64,000 nucleotides of DNA from contig NZ_JAQGPN010000001.1 of assembly GCF_028826155.1 (NCBI RefSeq), positions 3,477,501-3,541,500 of the forward strand. The letters run 5' to 3'. The first letter of the stretch is position 1; every line of letters begins with the position of its first letter. Source of the DNA: Mesorhizobium shangrilense. GTDB taxonomy: Bacteria; Pseudomonadota; Alphaproteobacteria; Rhizobiales; Rhizobiaceae. Positions 56,739 to 64,000 of the stretch are shown in pieces. A program made the position numbers and the translations under genes. The notes under the pieces are model-generated. The model had not been told where the DNA came from and ran no database searches. It saw only the letters and a program-made list of their open reading frames with translations.

Positions 56739-57584
56739 CTACGCGGTAACGACCTCCTTCAGCCCGCGCAGGGCCTCCTGGAGTTCCGGACGCGCCTCGC
56801 CGCCCTCCGGATAGACCGCGTAGGCGGGATAGGTGAATTCGGGCGCGCCAGCGACCACCTCCAGGTCCCCGGCCTCGATGTAAGGCGCCGCCGCCCCCTT
56901 CCTGAAATAGCCCATGCCGCCCACCCGCAACACGTAGCTCAGCCCGAGCGGGCCCAGCCCGACCGACAGCCCCGGCTCCCCCGCCCCCTCGCGAAAGTCG
57001 TGCTGCGCCGTGAAGCTCGGACCCCAGTCCACGTGGACATAGTCGCGCGTGCCGTGCGGCTCGCCGCCATTGCCCGGCGTCCGCACGAGGATGAGTTGCT
57101 CCTCTTCCACCAGCTCCACCTTGAAACCAGGCAGAAGCTTCGGCGCATAGAGGACGGCGATGTCCAGAATCCCTACCCTCAATTGCTCGACCAGTTGTTC
57201 GGGAACACCGACATGCGCGCGGATGGCGACCTCGGGACTGGCCTGCTTCATCCAGACAAGCCAGTCGAGAAGCAGCGGGTTCCACAGGCTCAGCTCACCG
57301 CCCAAGGCTATGACGCTCGTCCGCCCCGACGGAATGGCGAGCTGATGGCGCGCACGCTCCCAGATCTGGACGAAGGACTGGGCGTAGCGTTCGAAGTCGC
57401 GGCCGGCGGACGTCAGCTGCGCGCCGTTGCGATTGCGGATGAAGAGCTGCCTGCCCAGCTCGTCCTCCAAGGTACGTATCCGGGCGCTGACCGTCGTCTG
57501 GGTGACGTGAAGCCGGTCCGCCGCTCTTAGAAAGCTGCCGGAGTGCACGATCTCCAGGAAGGTGCGGGCACGATCGATATCCAT
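56739..57584 (-). CDS. LysR-family transcriptional regulator
   Basis: 281-residue regulator. Residues 1-60 are the LysR helix-turn-helix (DRARTFLEIVHSGSFLRAAD, RLHVTQTTVSARIRTLEDEL); the rest is a periplasmic-binding-like effector domain (SVIALGGELSLWNPLLLDWL, RVGILDIAVLYAPKL). It is divergent from the cyclo-ligase-like gene, with a perfect palindrome just upstream of its own start, the usual autoregulatory layout. The coinducer is unknown. Confidence 0.92.
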   Translation of the reverse strand: MDIDRARTFLEIVHSGSFLRAADRLHVTQTTVSARIRTLEDELGRQLFIRNRNGAQLTSAGRDFERYAQSFVQIWERARHQLAIPSGRTSVIALGGELSLWNPLLLDWLVWMKQASPEVAIRAHVGVPEQLVEQLRVGILDIAVLYAPKLLPGFKVELVEEEQLILVRTPGNGGEPHGTRDYVHVDWGPSFTAQHDFREGAGEPGLSVGLGPLGLSYVLRVGGMGYFRKGAAAPYIEAGDLEVVAGAPEFTYPAYAVYPEGGEARPELQEALRGLKEVVTA

Positions 57585-57597
57585 TCGCCCCCCGAGT

Positions 57598-57620
57598 TAG
57601 ATGCAAAATTATTGCATCTA
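57598..57620. promoter_or_regulatory. LysR operator-like palindrome
   Basis: Perfect nine-base inverted repeat, TAGATGCAA and TTGCATCTA, with a five-base AT spacer. The inner part fits the LysR T-N11-A pattern. It lies 14-36 bases upstream of the LysR start and about 80 bases from the divergent gene. Confidence 0.8.
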
Positions 57621-57698
57621 TCGAGCATTTAATTCCGTTTGCCTTCCGTTATCAAGCGGCGCACCTTCCCGCCGTCGCAATAGAACGGCACCACGCAC

Positions 57699-58364
57699 AT
57701 GGCGATCGACGACAACGACGCGGAACCGGCACTGGGCGAGTACGCCTCGCCGCCCTGTTTCATGCACGAACTTTCTCCCGACTATCGGCCCGACGCGGCG
57801 CCTTCCGACGCATGGGCCGACGTCGCCCGCTGGCGCAAGGCGGAACGCCAGCGTCTGATCGAGGAACGCCTCGCGGTAGACGTGGACGAGCGCAAGGCGA
57901 GGTCGGAATGCATCGCCGCCAGGCTTGACGCCGCCATCGGCAGGATCAGCGGGCGCATCGTCTCCGCCTACTGGCCGTTCCGCGGCGAGCCAGACCTGCG
58001 CAACTGGTCGATCAAGGTCATCGAGCGCGGCGGCCGCATCGCGTTGCCGGTGGTCATCCGCAAGGGCTGGCCGCTCGAGTTCCGCATCTGGGCGCCCGGC
58101 GACCCGCTGGAGCGCGGCGTCTGGAACATCCTCGTTCCCTCTCACGGCCCATCGGTGCAGCCGGATGTCGTCGTCGCGCCAGTCGTCGGTTTCGACGCGG
58201 CGAACTACCGCCTGGGCTATGGCGGCGGCTTCTTCGACAGGACGCTTGCGGCCATGACCAACCAACCGCTCACGGTGGGCGTGGGCTTCGCCGGAAGCCG
58301 TCTCCGGACGATCTACCCGCAGCCGCACGACATACCGATGAGCGCGATCGTGACGGACGAATAG
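57699..58364 (+). CDS. 5-formyltetrahydrofolate cyclo-ligase-like protein
   Basis: Predicted to convert 5-formyl-THF to methenyl-THF with ATP. The 221-residue protein has a 40-residue N-terminal extension (ASPPCFMHELSPDY) before the core; the core has VSAYWPFRGEPDLRNWSIK, GGRIALPVVIRKGWPLEFR and the signature YRLGYGGGFFDRTL. The extended N-terminus and LysR control set it apart from the housekeeping enzyme, so it may be a specialised paralog, for example in one-carbon metabolism. Divergent from LysR. Confidence 0.83.
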   Translation: MAIDDNDAEPALGEYASPPCFMHELSPDYRPDAAPSDAWADVARWRKAERQRLIEERLAVDVDERKARSECIAARLDAAIGRISGRIVSAYWPFRGEPDLRNWSIKVIERGGRIALPVVIRKGWPLEFRIWAPGDPLERGVWNILVPSHGPSVQPDVVVAPVVGFDAANYRLGYGGGFFDRTLAAMTNQPLTVGVGFAGSRLRTIYPQPHDIPMSAIVTDE

Positions 58365-58454
58365 CGAAAGCGCGGGCAGGGCAAAGCGTCCTTTCCGGGC
58401 GACGTCCACACGCCAGACGCCGCTCTGCCTGCGCGCATTGATGCAGGTGGTGAC

Positions 58455-60023
58455 ATGGCCGATGCCGAAGCGCTGGCGGGGAATGCAAAGCCCCGCTTCC
58501 TGGTACGATGGCTTTTCTCGACGAACCACAAGGACATCGGGACGCTCTATCTACTGTTTTCGGCCACCGCCAGCCTGCTCGGGACGGCGCTGTCGGTGGG
58601 CATCCGAATGGAGCTCCAGGAACCTGGGCTGCAGATCTTCACCAACCCCGACGCCTACAACATGTTCGTCACCTCGCACGGCCTGGTGATGATCTTCTTC
58701 GTCATCATGCCGGCGCTGATCGGAGGCTTCGGCAACTGGTTCGTACCGATCATGATCGGCGCGCCCGACATGGCCTTCCCGCGCATGAACAACATCTCGT
58801 TCTGGCTGCTCGTCGTCTCGCTGTGCCTGTTCGTCATATCGATGTTCGTTCCCGGCGCGCCGGGCTCCCACGGAAGCAGCGGAGGGTGGACGCTCTACCC
58901 GCCCTATTCGACCAACGGCCAGCCTGGCCCCGCGGTGGACCTGGTCATCCTGTCTATCCATCTCTCGGGCGCGTCGTCGATCCTCGGCGCGATCAACTTC
59001 ATCACCACCATCTTCAACATGCGGGCGCCGGGCATGACGCTGCACAAGATGCCGCTGTTCGCATGGTCCATGCTTGTAACCGCCTTCATGCTCCTGATTG
59101 CCCTGCCGGTGCTTGCCGGAGCGATCACCATGCTCCTGACCGACCGCAACTTCGAGACGACATTCTTTGCGCCGTCAGGCGGCGGCGACTCGATCCTTTA
59201 CCAGCACCTGTTCTGGTTCTTCGGGCACCCTGAAGTCTACATTATGATCCTGCCGGGGTTCGGCATCGTCAGCCACGTCATCTCGACCTTCGCGCGAAAA
59301 CCCATCTTCGGCTATCTTGGCATGGCCTATGCGATGGTGGCCATCGGCGGGATCGGCTTCGTGGTCTGGGCCCATCACATGTTCACCGTCGGCCTGTCGG
59401 TCGGGTCGCAGCGCTATTTCGCCTTCGCCTCGATGGTCATCGCGGTGCCCACGGGAGTAAAAGTATTCTCCTGGCTTGCCACGATGTGGGGCGGGTCGAT
59501 CGAATTCAAGACGCCGATGCTCTGGGCGACCGGCTTCGTGCTGCTCTTCACCATCGGCGGCGTCACCGGCGTAATGATCGCCAATCCGGGCGTGGATCGG
59601 CTGCTGCACGACACCTACTACGTGGTGGCGCATTTCCACTACGTGCTGTCGCTCGGCGCAGCATTCGCCATCTTCGCGGCGTTCTACTACTGGTTCCCGA
59701 AGATGACCGGCTACATGTACAGCGAGACGCTGGGCAAGCTGCATTTCTGGCTGATGTTCATCGGGGTCAACCTCGTCTTCTTCCCGCAGCATTTCCTCGG
59801 GATGGCAGGCATGCCCCGCCGCTATGCCGACTATCCGGACGCATTCGCAGGCTGGAACTTCATCTCGTCGATCGGCTCCTACGTGGCGGCGGCGGGCGTG
59901 ATCGTCTTCCTGATCGCCGTCGCGGAGGCGTTTGCCCGCAGGCGGGCGGCTGGCGCCAATCCGTGGGGCGAAGGCGCGGTCACCCTCGAATGGGCCCTGT
60001 CGTCGCCGCCGCCATACCATTAG
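58455..60023 (+). CDS. orphan cytochrome c oxidase subunit I (aa3/A1-type)
   Basis: 522-residue heme-copper oxidase core with 12 spans. The heme/copper ligands and proton paths are intact: His in [11 protein letters not shown]-path Asp in [14 protein letters not shown], Cu-B His-Tyr and Glu in [13 protein letters not shown]-path Lys in [12 protein letters not shown], and the heme His pair in [12 protein letters not shown]. The C-terminus ends PPPYH as in mitochondrial COX1. No genes for subunits II or III, cytochrome c or heme A synthesis are adjacent, so it must use partners encoded elsewhere. Start ATG gives [10 protein letters not shown]. Confidence 0.95.
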   Translation: MADAEALAGNAKPRFLVRWLFSTNHKDIGTLYLLFSATASLLGTALSVGIRMELQEPGLQIFTNPDAYNMFVTSHGLVMIFFVIMPALIGGFGNWFVPIMIGAPDMAFPRMNNISFWLLVVSLCLFVISMFVPGAPGSHGSSGGWTLYPPYSTNGQPGPAVDLVILSIHLSGASSILGAINFITTIFNMRAPGMTLHKMPLFAWSMLVTAFMLLIALPVLAGAITMLLTDRNFETTFFAPSGGGDSILYQHLFWFFGHPEVYIMILPGFGIVSHVISTFARKPIFGYLGMAYAMVAIGGIGFVVWAHHMFTVGLSVGSQRYFAFASMVIAVPTGVKVFSWLATMWGGSIEFKTPMLWATGFVLLFTIGGVTGVMIANPGVDRLLHDTYYVVAHFHYVLSLGAAFAIFAAFYYWFPKMTGYMYSETLGKLHFWLMFIGVNLVFFPQHFLGMAGMPRRYADYPDAFAGWNFISSIGSYVAAAGVIVFLIAVAEAFARRRAAGANPWGEGAVTLEWALSSPPPYH

Positions 60024-60089
60024 TTCAGTTCCCTGCCCCGGATACGCTGACCGGGAGAGCTCCCTCCCCGGCCGGATTGCGAGATCGAC

Positions 60090-60695
60090 ATGAATGAAGC
60101 AGCCGACGTCACAACAAGCCTTCCGACACTGGTCCTTCTGGCCTTCTGGTGGGCGTTCGTCTCCATCTTGAGCGTCTTGTCGTCCGGCGCCCACCCCGAG
60201 AGCCCGGACATGGCAAAACCGGCCGGCGCCGCGAAGACGGACGACAAGCGCGCCGCAAGTCCGCAATCCCGGAACATCCGTGAGGCCGACCCCAGTTTCG
60301 ATGAGAGAATGTTCCTGGAGGGTGCTGCGAAAGCCTACGAGATCATCCTCAACGCCTTCGCCACCGCGGACGTCGCCGCACTGCGCCCGCTCCTGGCGCC
60401 GGACGTACTGGCCGCCTTCGAGGTAGCAATCACCGAACGCAAGGGGCGGCAGGAGGCGAGCCAACTCAGCTTCGTACGCCTGAAGGACGCTTGCATCGAA
60501 AGTTCGTCAGCGGCCGCGGAAGGCATCGAAGTCACCGTCCGTCTCGCGGCGGAGATCATCAGCGCAACGCGCTCCGCCTCAAACGAGGTGGTGGACGGAG
60601 ATCCCGATCGGATCGTCGCGACGCATGATCTGTGGACGTTCGGCCGCAGACGCGGGGACAAGGACTGGCGCCTGGTCGCCACGGACGAAGCATGA
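60090..60695 (+). CDS. Tim44/TimA-like membrane-anchored protein
   Basis: 201-residue protein with one N-terminal span (about residues 11-30, TLVLLAFWWAFVSILSVLS), a polar Pro/Ala/Lys-rich linker and a C-terminal Tim44-like domain from about residue 70 (FLEGAAKAYEIILNAFATAD, LAPDVLAAFEVAITERKG, VDGDPDRIVATHDLWTFGRR). In alphaproteobacteria such proteins face the periplasm or cytoplasm and take part in envelope or respiratory assembly. Here it follows the orphan COX1 by 66 bases, which suggests but does not prove a shared role. Confidence 0.82.
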   Translation: MNEAADVTTSLPTLVLLAFWWAFVSILSVLSSGAHPESPDMAKPAGAAKTDDKRAASPQSRNIREADPSFDERMFLEGAAKAYEIILNAFATADVAALRPLLAPDVLAAFEVAITERKGRQEASQLSFVRLKDACIESSSAAAEGIEVTVRLAAEIISATRSASNEVVDGDPDRIVATHDLWTFGRRRGDKDWRLVATDEA

Positions 60696-60719
60696 GCGGC
60701 TGCGCCGGCGCAACTCCCT

Positions 60720-61076
60720 TCAACGACGACGCGATGTTTCGCCAAGGACGTCCCGGAGCACCACCGCATTGTTATGTTCGGTGTCGGCGGCCGCGTACAG
60801 AAGTGTCGCGGACTTTCCATGAATGCGATCCGACAGGGCTTCGATCGCCGCGCTGTTCTGCCTGAGTTCAGCCTCGTAGCGACTGCGAAACTCCCCCCAT
60901 TTCTTCGGGTCATGGCCAAACCAGCGGCGCAGCTCCGCCGTCGGCGCGATCTCCTTCGGCCAAAGATCGACGCCGGCCTTCGTCTTCCGCAACCCGCGCG
61001 GCCACAGGCGGTCGACGAGGATGCGCAGACCGTCCTCCGGCGCAGGCGGTTCGTAGACCCTCTTCAGGCGCAGCAT
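60720..61076 (-). CDS. DUF488 protein (YeaO-like)
   Basis: 118-residue protein with the DUF488 signature: MLRLKRVYEPPAPEDGLRIL, VDRLWPRGLRKTKAGVDLWP, RRWFGHDPKKWGEFRSRYEA and the C-terminal helix. The function is unknown. I chose the ATG preceded by GGGGGTGATGCG; the much longer upstream frame is not supported. It starts four bases after the XdhC stop, so it is in that transcript. Confidence 0.9.
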   Translation of the reverse strand: MLRLKRVYEPPAPEDGLRILVDRLWPRGLRKTKAGVDLWPKEIAPTAELRRWFGHDPKKWGEFRSRYEAELRQNSAAIEALSDRIHGKSATLLYAAADTEHNNAVVLRDVLGETSRRR

Positions 61077-61080
61077 CGCA

Positions 61081-62067
61081 TCACCCCCCTTCGAGAGGCA
61101 GCGGGATAGGCGCCATCCAGTCCAAGGTGCGGGGCGCCTCGGCTGCACGCTCGGCGGCCACCGCCTCCGCCAGAATCGACAATGCGAGATCGGCGGCGCT
61201 GCGAACACCCGGCAACAGGCCGGCCGGCCCTCTGATCCGGCCGATCTGCGCCGCACCCAAGCCCATCGACCGCAGCGCCGCCAGCCGCTTCCGGTGCGTT
61301 TCCCGACTTCCCATCGCCCCGATATAGAAGGCGTCCGTCCGAAGCGCCGCCGGAAGCAGCGAACTCTCCCAGTCGTGGTCATGAAATACCAAGGCGATCG
61401 CCGTCCGCCAGTCGGCCTCCACGGTCGCCGAGCCGGGACTGGTCAGATGCCGGGTCTGGGCCTGCGTCGCGTCGACGGCCTCCAGCGTCGCCGCGTCGTG
61501 GGAATGGAGAAGCACTTCGAAGCCGCTTCGCGGGGCGAGCCTTGCGAGGTGAACCGCGACGGGCCCCGCGCCGAGGACCGCAAGCCGGCGGCGCGGCAGA
61601 TAGGACCGCAGGAGCGAAGAAGCGCGGTTGGCGTCCGTTCCCGGATCACTGGCTTGCAGCGGAACCGCCATCGTTGCCGGGAGGCGCCGGGCCAGCCGCC
61701 GGTCGATCGCCTCCAACTCTTCACGTGACCGTCCGACGTCGAACATCAGTTCGATTGCACTTCCGCAGGGAAGACTGATGTCAATGTAGCGCGAGCCACG
61801 GCCATAGCGCACGCGGCGGTTGCGATCCGCCCTGATTGCGGCAACCGCCTCCGCCGCGACCGCCCGCTCGATGCAGCCCCCCGACAGATAGCCGACCCAA
61901 CTGCCGGATTCGGAGACCGCCATCTGCGCGCCGATCGGCCGGGGCGACGATCCTTCAACCTCCACGAGGGTGACGATGGCAACCTTCTCGCCCGAACGCA
62001 TCCGCTCGATGGCGAAACCGAGCACATAGTCGTCAAAGCGATCCCAGGACCCATCCGCCAGCCTCAT
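61081..62067 (-). CDS. XdhC/CoxI-family protein
   Basis: About 328 residues. Residues 15-80 form the XdhC/CoxI N-domain (VAIVTLVEVEGSSPRPIGAQ, GYLSGGCIERAVAAEAVAA); the C-terminal half is a Rossmann domain with AVLGAGPVAVHLARLAPRSG and YIGAMGSRETHRKRLAALRS. Such proteins insert or sulfurate the molybdenum cofactor of xanthine-dehydrogenase-type enzymes. No molybdoenzyme gene is adjacent. I prefer the ATG giving MRLADGSWDRF, with GGAG nine bases before it. Confidence 0.9.
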   Translation of the reverse strand: MRLADGSWDRFDDYVLGFAIERMRSGEKVAIVTLVEVEGSSPRPIGAQMAVSESGSWVGYLSGGCIERAVAAEAVAAIRADRNRRVRYGRGSRYIDISLPCGSAIELMFDVGRSREELEAIDRRLARRLPATMAVPLQASDPGTDANRASSLLRSYLPRRRLAVLGAGPVAVHLARLAPRSGFEVLLHSHDAATLEAVDATQAQTRHLTSPGSATVEADWRTAIALVFHDHDWESSLLPAALRTDAFYIGAMGSRETHRKRLAALRSMGLGAAQIGRIRGPAGLLPGVRSAADLALSILAEAVAAERAAEAPRTLDWMAPIPLPLEGG

Positions 62068-62082
62068 GCCCTGCATCTCCAT

Positions 62083-62483
62083 GACGCCGCTGCCGCAGCG
62101 ACAACCGCAACAGGCATTTCGGACATGGCGGGCGACCTCCGCATGAGCGCCAGCCGCCCCCTACGAACCCAAGCAATCGGGAGCAGGCCGTCGCATGCCA
62201 GTATCGGGAGCAGCGGGATCGGCGGCAAATGAAATAAAATCAGTGCTCCACGCAAAATTCTTGCACTGAAGAACGCTGCGCCGCGGCATGTCAGTGGTCC
62301 CCCGCAGGCGAGACAGGCGCGCCGCGTTCAGGCCCGGCCCCAGGCTCCCCTGGATCGGGCGGTCCCAAGTGTGACCTTTGGTCACGAAGACCGCTTGCCC
62401 CCGACTTTCCCGCACTTTCGGTCGCCGCGGCGCGAATTCGTCCTTGCGTGGAAACTGTCGGGACTATAGGGGTTCGGGCGCCT
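62083..62483. other. intergenic region upstream of tRNA-Pro, with two dyads
   Basis: About 400 bases without a convincing gene. It holds two inverted repeats: TCAGTGC/GCACTGA at 62240-62269 (16-base spacer) and GTGACC/GGTCAC at 62371-62385 (three-base spacer). The promoter of the XdhC gene and the tRNA promoter must lie here. Confidence 0.5.
62371..62385. promoter_or_regulatory. palindrome GTGACC-N3-GGTCAC
   Basis: A perfect six-base inverted repeat about 100 bases before tRNA-Pro. Including flanks it reads TGTGA-N7-TCACG, somewhat like a CRP/FNR-type half-site pair but with a spacer one base longer than the CRP consensus. No gene is clearly positioned to use it. Confidence 0.35.
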
Positions 62484-62560
62484 CGGAGTGTAGCGCAGCC
62501 TGGTAGCGCACCTGATTTGGGATCAGGGGGTCGCAGGTTCGAATCCTGCCACTCCGACCA
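62484..62560 (+). tRNA. tRNA-Pro (anticodon TGG)
   Basis: Complete cloverleaf: acceptor CGGAGTG pairs with CACTCCG, anticodon stem CCTGA/TCAGG with loop TTTGGGA, T arm GCAGGTTCGAATCCTGC, and an encoded CCA end. The anticodon TGG reads proline codons CCN. Confidence 0.97.
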
Positions 62561-62672
62561 CTCCTTAGCCCCCCGTCGGCACGGGCTCGCCACATCGGGA
62601 CTATTGACCATCGGGGCCGAGTGCGCGAAGGCTCGCGCGCCATAACGTTCGAACCAGCCAGGGAACATCTGC

Positions 62673-62978
62673 ATGTCCGCCCGAATCTACAGCCCCGCCA
62701 AGACCGCCATGCAGTCCGGCAAGGCAAAGACCGGCCATTGGGTTCTGGAGTTCGATCCCGAGCAGCGCCGCAAGATCGACCCGCTGATGGGCTACACCAC
62801 GTCGGGCGACATGAAGAGCCAGATCCGCCTAACCTTCGAGACGCGCGAGGAGGCTGTCGCCTACGCCACGCGGGAGGGCATCGCCTTCCGTGTCCAGGAA
62901 CCGAAGGAAGGCAAGCGGCGGCAGATTTCCTATTCGGATAATTTCCGCTATGACCGCAGGACGCCCTGGACGCATTGA
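62673..62978 (+). CDS. complex I accessory subunit (NDUFS4-like)
   Basis: 101-residue protein of the ETC complex I conserved-region family, related to mitochondrial NDUFS4. The pattern is complete: SARIYSPAKTAMQSGKAKTG, WVLEFDP, GYTTSGDMKSQIRLTFETRE and the end YSDNFRYDRRTPWTH. It is usually encoded apart from the nuo operon in alphaproteobacteria, as here, between two tRNA genes. Confidence 0.95.
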   Translation: MSARIYSPAKTAMQSGKAKTGHWVLEFDPEQRRKIDPLMGYTTSGDMKSQIRLTFETREEAVAYATREGIAFRVQEPKEGKRRQISYSDNFRYDRRTPWTH

Positions 62979-62997
62979 CGCCAGCGCAAAGCAGTCC

Positions 62998-63074
62998 GGT
63001 CCCGTAGCTCAGCTGGATAGAGCACCGGCCTTCTAAGCCGATGGTCGCAGGTTCGAATCCTGCCGGGATCGCCA
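62998..63074 (+). tRNA. tRNA-Arg (anticodon TCT)
   Basis: Complete cloverleaf: acceptor GGTCCCG pairs with CGGGATC (one G-U), D arm GCTCAGCTGGATAGAGC, anticodon loop CTTCTAA giving TCT, T arm GCAGGTTCGAATCCTGC and an encoded CCA. It reads AGA (and probably AGG). Confidence 0.97.
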
Positions 63075-63475
63075 ACTTTTCAATGAGTTAGCCGATCCAA
63101 CAAACAAAAGTTCCAACTCCTCGGAAGCGCGAGTTGCACCCTTCGTCCAGGCCAACGGCGACGACCTCGTTCTCGGATACGACTGGAAGAACGGTTCCTT
63201 GAGGCTGCGACCCGCCGACTGCGCCATTGCGTGATCCGGTCGGCATGCACGTCAAACTGCCGGGAGAGTTCCGCCAGGAGTCTTCCTCCTTGATCGCGGT
63301 CCAGCCACCTTTGCCTTTAAAAAATGGGTGTGATTGCGGCGGGCTCGTATCGTCAGGCTCGCTCCTGTTCGCGACCATACTGGCGGCCATCAGGCACATA
63401 ATCCGCTTGTGCAACCGTCCGAATCCCGCGCCAAGTCTCGACCCGGGAATCAAACGCCTCATCGACAACGAAACC
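63075..63475. other. intergenic region downstream of tRNA-Arg
   Basis: About 400 bases with no gene I can support. A stretch at about 63090-63225 reads in one plus-strand frame as a plausible protein tail (APFVQANGDDLVLGYDW, then PADCAIA and a stop) but has no start codon, so it may be a gene remnant. The base composition is mixed, with an AT-rich patch at 63310-63330. Confidence 0.4.
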
Positions 63476-64000
63476 TCATGGGTTCGAATGAACCCGGACT
63501 GGATTAGGCTGTTCCGTTTTGGTCGCCCCGGCCGCCGCGTAGCGCTTCGCCAATCCAGCACAAACCATCAGCTGCAACTGATGGAAGATGATCATTGGCA
63601 GCACGATCAGGCCCAGGGCTTGTCCGGCGAAGATGATGTTCGCCATTGGCAAACCGCTGCCCATGCTCTTCTTAGAGCCGCAGAACACGATCGTGATCTC
63701 ATCCTCGCGGGAGAAGCCCAGCAACCGGCTGAACGTGCGCGTCGCATAGAGCACCACGGCCAACAGGACAGCGACGATCAGGAAGATGACGAGTAGATCG
63801 AGCGCACTCAATCGGAACCATACGCCGTCTGTTATCGCATCGGAGAAGGCGAGATAGACCACGCAAAGGATTGATCCTCGTTCGACGAGACCGACCAGCT
63901 TGCGGTTGTTGCGTACCCAGCCGCCAATCCACCGCTGCGCCAGCTGCCCAAGCACGAAAGGCAGCAGCAGCTGCATCGCAATGCTCTCTACCGCGTCAGC
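63476..64000 (-). CDS. SBF-like (bile acid:Na+ symporter family) transporter, 5' end outside the window
   Basis: C-terminal 174 residues of a multi-span transporter, with at least five hydrophobic spans. The family signature at the end is clear: TIVFCGSKKSMGSGLPMANI, GLIVLPMIIFHQLQLMVCAG, LAKRYA. This matches the YfeH/SBF-like group. The frame is open through base 64000 (ADAVESIAMQ before the first visible Met), so the N-terminal part lies outside. The substrate is unknown. Confidence 0.88.
   Translation of the reverse strand, partial: ADAVESIAMQLLLPFVLGQLAQRWIGGWVRNNRKLVGLVERGSILCVVYLAFSDAITDGVWFRLSALDLLVIFLIVAVLLAVVLYATRTFSRLLGFSREDEITIVFCGSKKSMGSGLPMANIIFAGQALGLIVLPMIIFHQLQLMVCAGLAKRYAAAGATKTEQPNPVRVHSNP

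Noticed and set aside
58455..60023. Possible altered K-path in the orphan COX1 (VGSQRYF where mitochondrial COX1 has DVDTRAYF)
   Set aside because: Bacterial A-type oxidases vary at this point, and the essential Lys in PTGVKVFSW is present.
62291..62674. Minus-strand reading frame containing WQDSNLRPPDPKSG
   Set aside because: This is the antisense translation of tRNA-Pro, a well-known false protein; no ribosome binding site.
63033..63227. Minus-strand reading frame ending RQDSNLRPSA
   Set aside because: It reads the antisense of tRNA-Arg and is a familiar artefact.
63227..63796. Plus-strand frame of 189 codons after tRNA-Arg
   Set aside because: Its second half is antisense to the SBF-like transporter; the first half has only a weak TTG start and no recognisable pattern.

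Overview
The window is high-GC (apart from a few AT-rich intergenic patches) chromosomal DNA from an alphaproteobacterium of the order Hyphomicrobiales (Rhizobiales). A Mesorhizobium/Phyllobacteriaceae-like genome is the best guess. Supporting this are the general L-amino-acid transporter aapJQMP next to metC, a MarR regulator of the LdtR type beside an L,D-transpeptidase, a DUF982 protein, the run DUF177-plsX-fabH-ihfA-merR, the run glyA-nrdR-ribD-ribE-ribH-nusB, and a separate NdufS4-like complex I subunit gene. The species assignment is inference. No rRNA, CRISPR array, complete prophage or insertion sequence was seen.

Layout. 1-10 kb: the 5' part of mtnK, a Nudix hydrolase, a DUF982 protein, then the minus-strand lipid/DNA-architecture block (cytochrome bc1 chaperone, DUF177, plsX, fabH, ihfA, merR), bamE, and the proton pyrophosphatase hppA facing it across a bidirectional terminator. 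10-19 kb: DUF2165, then a tightly overlapping minus-strand operon (glyA, a VapBC-like pair, nrdR, ribD, ribE, a cyclase-hydrolase fusion, ribH, nusB, an MFS transporter). 19-25 kb: L,D-transpeptidase and ldtR, a 3-hydroxyisobutyryl-CoA hydrolase with a small membrane protein, a DUF2066 exported protein, hemB. 25-31 kb: an MntA/HepT-type pair whose HepT reading frame looks frameshifted, a DUF423-like membrane protein, an aldo/keto reductase, a LacI regulator with three operator-like palindromes and a divergent 49-residue protein, an RDD membrane protein, bpt and a DMT exporter. 31-45 kb: parC, an exported protein, a pyroglutamyl-peptidase homolog coupled to aspS, an MFS transporter, rnd, ppx-ppk1, a zinc-finger protein and an FAD monooxygenase. 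45-53.5 kb: aapJQMP with a second complete aapJ copy, an MBL-fold hydrolase and metC. 53.5-64 kb: a stress-type cluster (cupredoxin, DUF4142, ECF sigma factor, CBS-BON protein), a LysR regulator divergent from a 5-formyltetrahydrofolate cyclo-ligase-like gene, an orphan cytochrome c oxidase subunit I with a Tim44-like protein, DUF488, XdhC, tRNA-Pro, a complex I subunit, tRNA-Arg, and the C-terminal part of an SBF-like transporter running off the window.

How the genes fit together. Most of the window is conserved housekeeping: riboflavin and deoxyribonucleotide control, phospholipid and fatty-acid initiation, polyphosphate turnover, heme synthesis, amino-acid uptake and cell-wall crosslinking. 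The accessory or unusual elements are small and sit between core genes: two toxin-antitoxin-like pairs, the cyclase-hydrolase fusion inside the riboflavin operon, the LacI/small-protein unit and the duplicated periplasmic binding protein. I did not find a clear large undescribed system; the LacI/small-protein unit and the cyclase-hydrolase fusion are the best candidates for new biology.
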